A stretch of DNA of 7,677 nt. Origin: an uncultured Planctomycetaceae bacterium (GTDB lineage: Bacteria; Planctomycetota; Planctomycetia; Pirellulales; Pirellulaceae). Under the pieces are notes generated by a model. The model ran no database searches. It was not told where the DNA came from and was given only the letters and a program-made list of their open reading frames with translations. Below are positions 6,936 through 7,677 of this stretch, in pieces; the stretch's first letter is position 1; every line of letters starts with the position of its first letter. The stretch spans positions 1-7,677 of the forward strand of contig CALELC010000161.1 in the NCBI GenBank assembly GCA_937904535.1, written 5' to 3'. The position numbers and the translations under genes are program-made.

Positions 6936-7298
6936 TCACACCAGTCGATGTTGCCGGGAACCGAATGCGATTCCCGGTCGCGCACAGCGGAGCATGGCGA
7001 TCGCATCGTCACCGGACATCACAAAGCGGAGAGTTAGCAGCCAGACTGCAGCGAACCTACCAGTGCGGCCATGGCCGTTGGCGCAATGGATGAGCAGCGG
7101 ATGCTGGTTCGATGGCGGGAGTCTCCGGGCCAAAGGGATGAGTTCGGGGGCGCTTGATACGGCGGCATCCCATATTGAGTGGCAGAGGTCGCCCAGCCTC
7201 GTGCGCAGCGCCTTCGGAGCGACGAACTCACAGGTAAGGTCGCGAATATGAGCGATGTTTTCAGGTAATTCGCGGGCCAGCAACCGCCGCGAGACCAC
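6936..7298 (-). CDS. Tyrosine/dual-specificity phosphatase domain, apparently N-terminally truncated
   Basis: A 120-residue ORF ending in a cysteine-based phosphatase domain, which removes phosphate from phospho-residues or related substrates through a cysteinyl-phosphate intermediate. The P-loop HCANGHGRTG (71-80) has the C-x5-R signature with Cys72 and Arg78; Asp44 in IWDAAV is the likely general acid. The upstream part RRLLARELPENIAHIRDLTCEF (4-25) matches the beta-strand entry usual in this group, and helices follow the P-loop (RFAAVWLLTLRF, ARPGI). The active site looks intact, so the fragment may still be folded. The start is a GTG directly after an in-frame TGA, with no Shine-Dalgarno sequence, and bacterial relatives as I recall them have a longer N-terminus, often with membrane segments. 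It may therefore be a pseudogene cut by a nonsense codon or by DNA inserted upstream. The ORF is convergent with the plus-strand gene ending at 6721. Confidence 0.7.
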   Translation of the reverse strand: MVSRRLLARELPENIAHIRDLTCEFVAPKALRTRLGDLCHSIWDAAVSSAPELIPLARRLPPSNQHPLLIHCANGHGRTGRFAAVWLLTLRFVMSGDDAIAMLRCARPGIAFGSRQHRLV

Positions 7299-7439
7299 TC
7301 AGTGCGGAATCAAATAGCTGATCGCAGGTCGGCGCGAGAGTGAAATCTGCAGACGCCAAATGACGTGGACAAGTACGAGGTGCGGTGACAGCGTGAACTG
7401 AGCCGGGAGGTATCTGCTAGATGGAGCGGGCCTGGTCAT
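7299..7439 (-). pseudogene. In-frame upstream reading of the phosphatase ORF, closed by TGA
   Basis: From ATG 7439 a 46-codon frame runs to TGA 7301-7299, which directly abuts the phosphatase GTG in the same frame. It contains a hydrophobic stretch followed by basic residues (HLVLVHVIWRLQISLSRR, about 20-37) and ends ISYLIPH. A membrane helix plus basic linker is what one would expect before the phosphatase domain, so this may be the lost N-terminus separated by one nonsense codon. The opposing reading is that the segment is unrelated intergenic DNA, since another minus-strand frame here is open too. No ribosome-binding site of good spacing precedes the ATG. Confidence 0.3.
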
Positions 7440-7585
7440 GCCTCTGGTAGTAGCAGAGGGTGGCGGCGGATGTAGTCGGTTTTGTCTGGCATTGTTGGGC
7501 CGAGCCGGTGGTGTGAGGGGCTGAACTGGAGGGTGTTGGTCCGCAGGTTTGTGCTCAGAGGGTCTGAAGTGGCGCTAGGGAGCAC
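7436..7585 (-). other. Unassigned 49-codon ORF overlapping the next frame by ATGA
   Basis: A minus-strand frame from GTG 7585 (internal ATG at 7492, beginning MPDKTDYIRRHP) stops at 7436-7438. Its TGA overlaps the ATG at 7439 in an ATGA junction, the layout seen in translationally coupled genes. No domain, signal peptide or ribosome-binding site is visible, and I do not recognise the sequence. It may be chance, or part of a repeated intergenic element. Confidence 0.2.
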
Positions 7586-7656
7586 CGACCGGCGGAGCGG
7601 TCGGCGACGCAGGGTCGGCGACCAAGGTGGTCGATCGCTCCGCCGATCGAATCGGT
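7584..7656. repeat. Long GC-rich inverted repeat (hairpin)
   Basis: Positions 7590-7605 pair with 7630-7645: the perfect core is CGGCGGAGCG with CGCTCCGCCG, extended inward through two G-T wobble pairs to 16 bp. Inside the loop a second small stem pairs GGTC (7613-7616) with GACC (7620-7623). Outside, ACCGA (7584-7588) can pair with TCGGT (7652-7656). Neither side is followed by a T run, so it is not a classic terminator. The shape fits a REP-like dispersed hairpin, but no second copy lies in this window. Confidence 0.65.
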
Positions 7657-7677
7657 GGGAGGAAGAGCAGAGGGAGG

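Noticed and set aside
7299..7301. TGA before the phosphatase GTG as a selenocysteine codon
   Set aside because: It lies outside the active site, no selenoprotein-type context is visible, and a nonsense mutation or simple gene boundary explains it better.

Overview
The window reads as chromosomal DNA from a GC-rich bacterium, probably a planctomycete of the Rhodopirellula/Pirellulaceae type. That is inference from gene style: an exported protein with a glycine-rich tail, GTG starts, long spacers, and a phosphatase fragment of a kind I associate with that group. No rRNA, tRNA, CRISPR array or recognisable transposase is visible.

Layout. Positions 1-1150 (minus) hold the N-terminal half of a DinG/XPD-type helicase that runs off the left edge. 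Positions 1335-2474 (minus) hold dprA, directly upstream of the helicase. Positions 2811-4037 (minus) encode an exported protein with two beta-sandwich-like segments and a glycine-rich C-terminus; it is followed by a clear hairpin terminator. A roughly 500-base divergent spacer (4038-4547) separates it from the plus-strand genes. These are an exported or membrane-anchored alpha/beta hydrolase (4548-5450), a stretch that looks like a frame-broken small membrane protein gene (5451-5918), and an exported helical protein of unknown function with a short peptide repeat (5915-6721). The right end (6722-7677) is loosely packed. It holds a short tyrosine/dual-specificity phosphatase ORF on the minus strand with an intact active site but no normal N-terminus, small chained ORFs upstream of it, and a long GC-rich hairpin near the edge.

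How the genes relate. DprA (ssDNA binding, RecA loading) and the helicase are both DNA-processing proteins and may be co-transcribed. The hydrolase and the exported helical protein share a strand and may be co-transcribed across the broken gene. I see no convincing new defence or mobile system. The most useful leads are the helicase's replaced iron-sulfur ligand, the broken gene at 5451-5918, and the decayed phosphatase with its flanking ORFs and hairpin.
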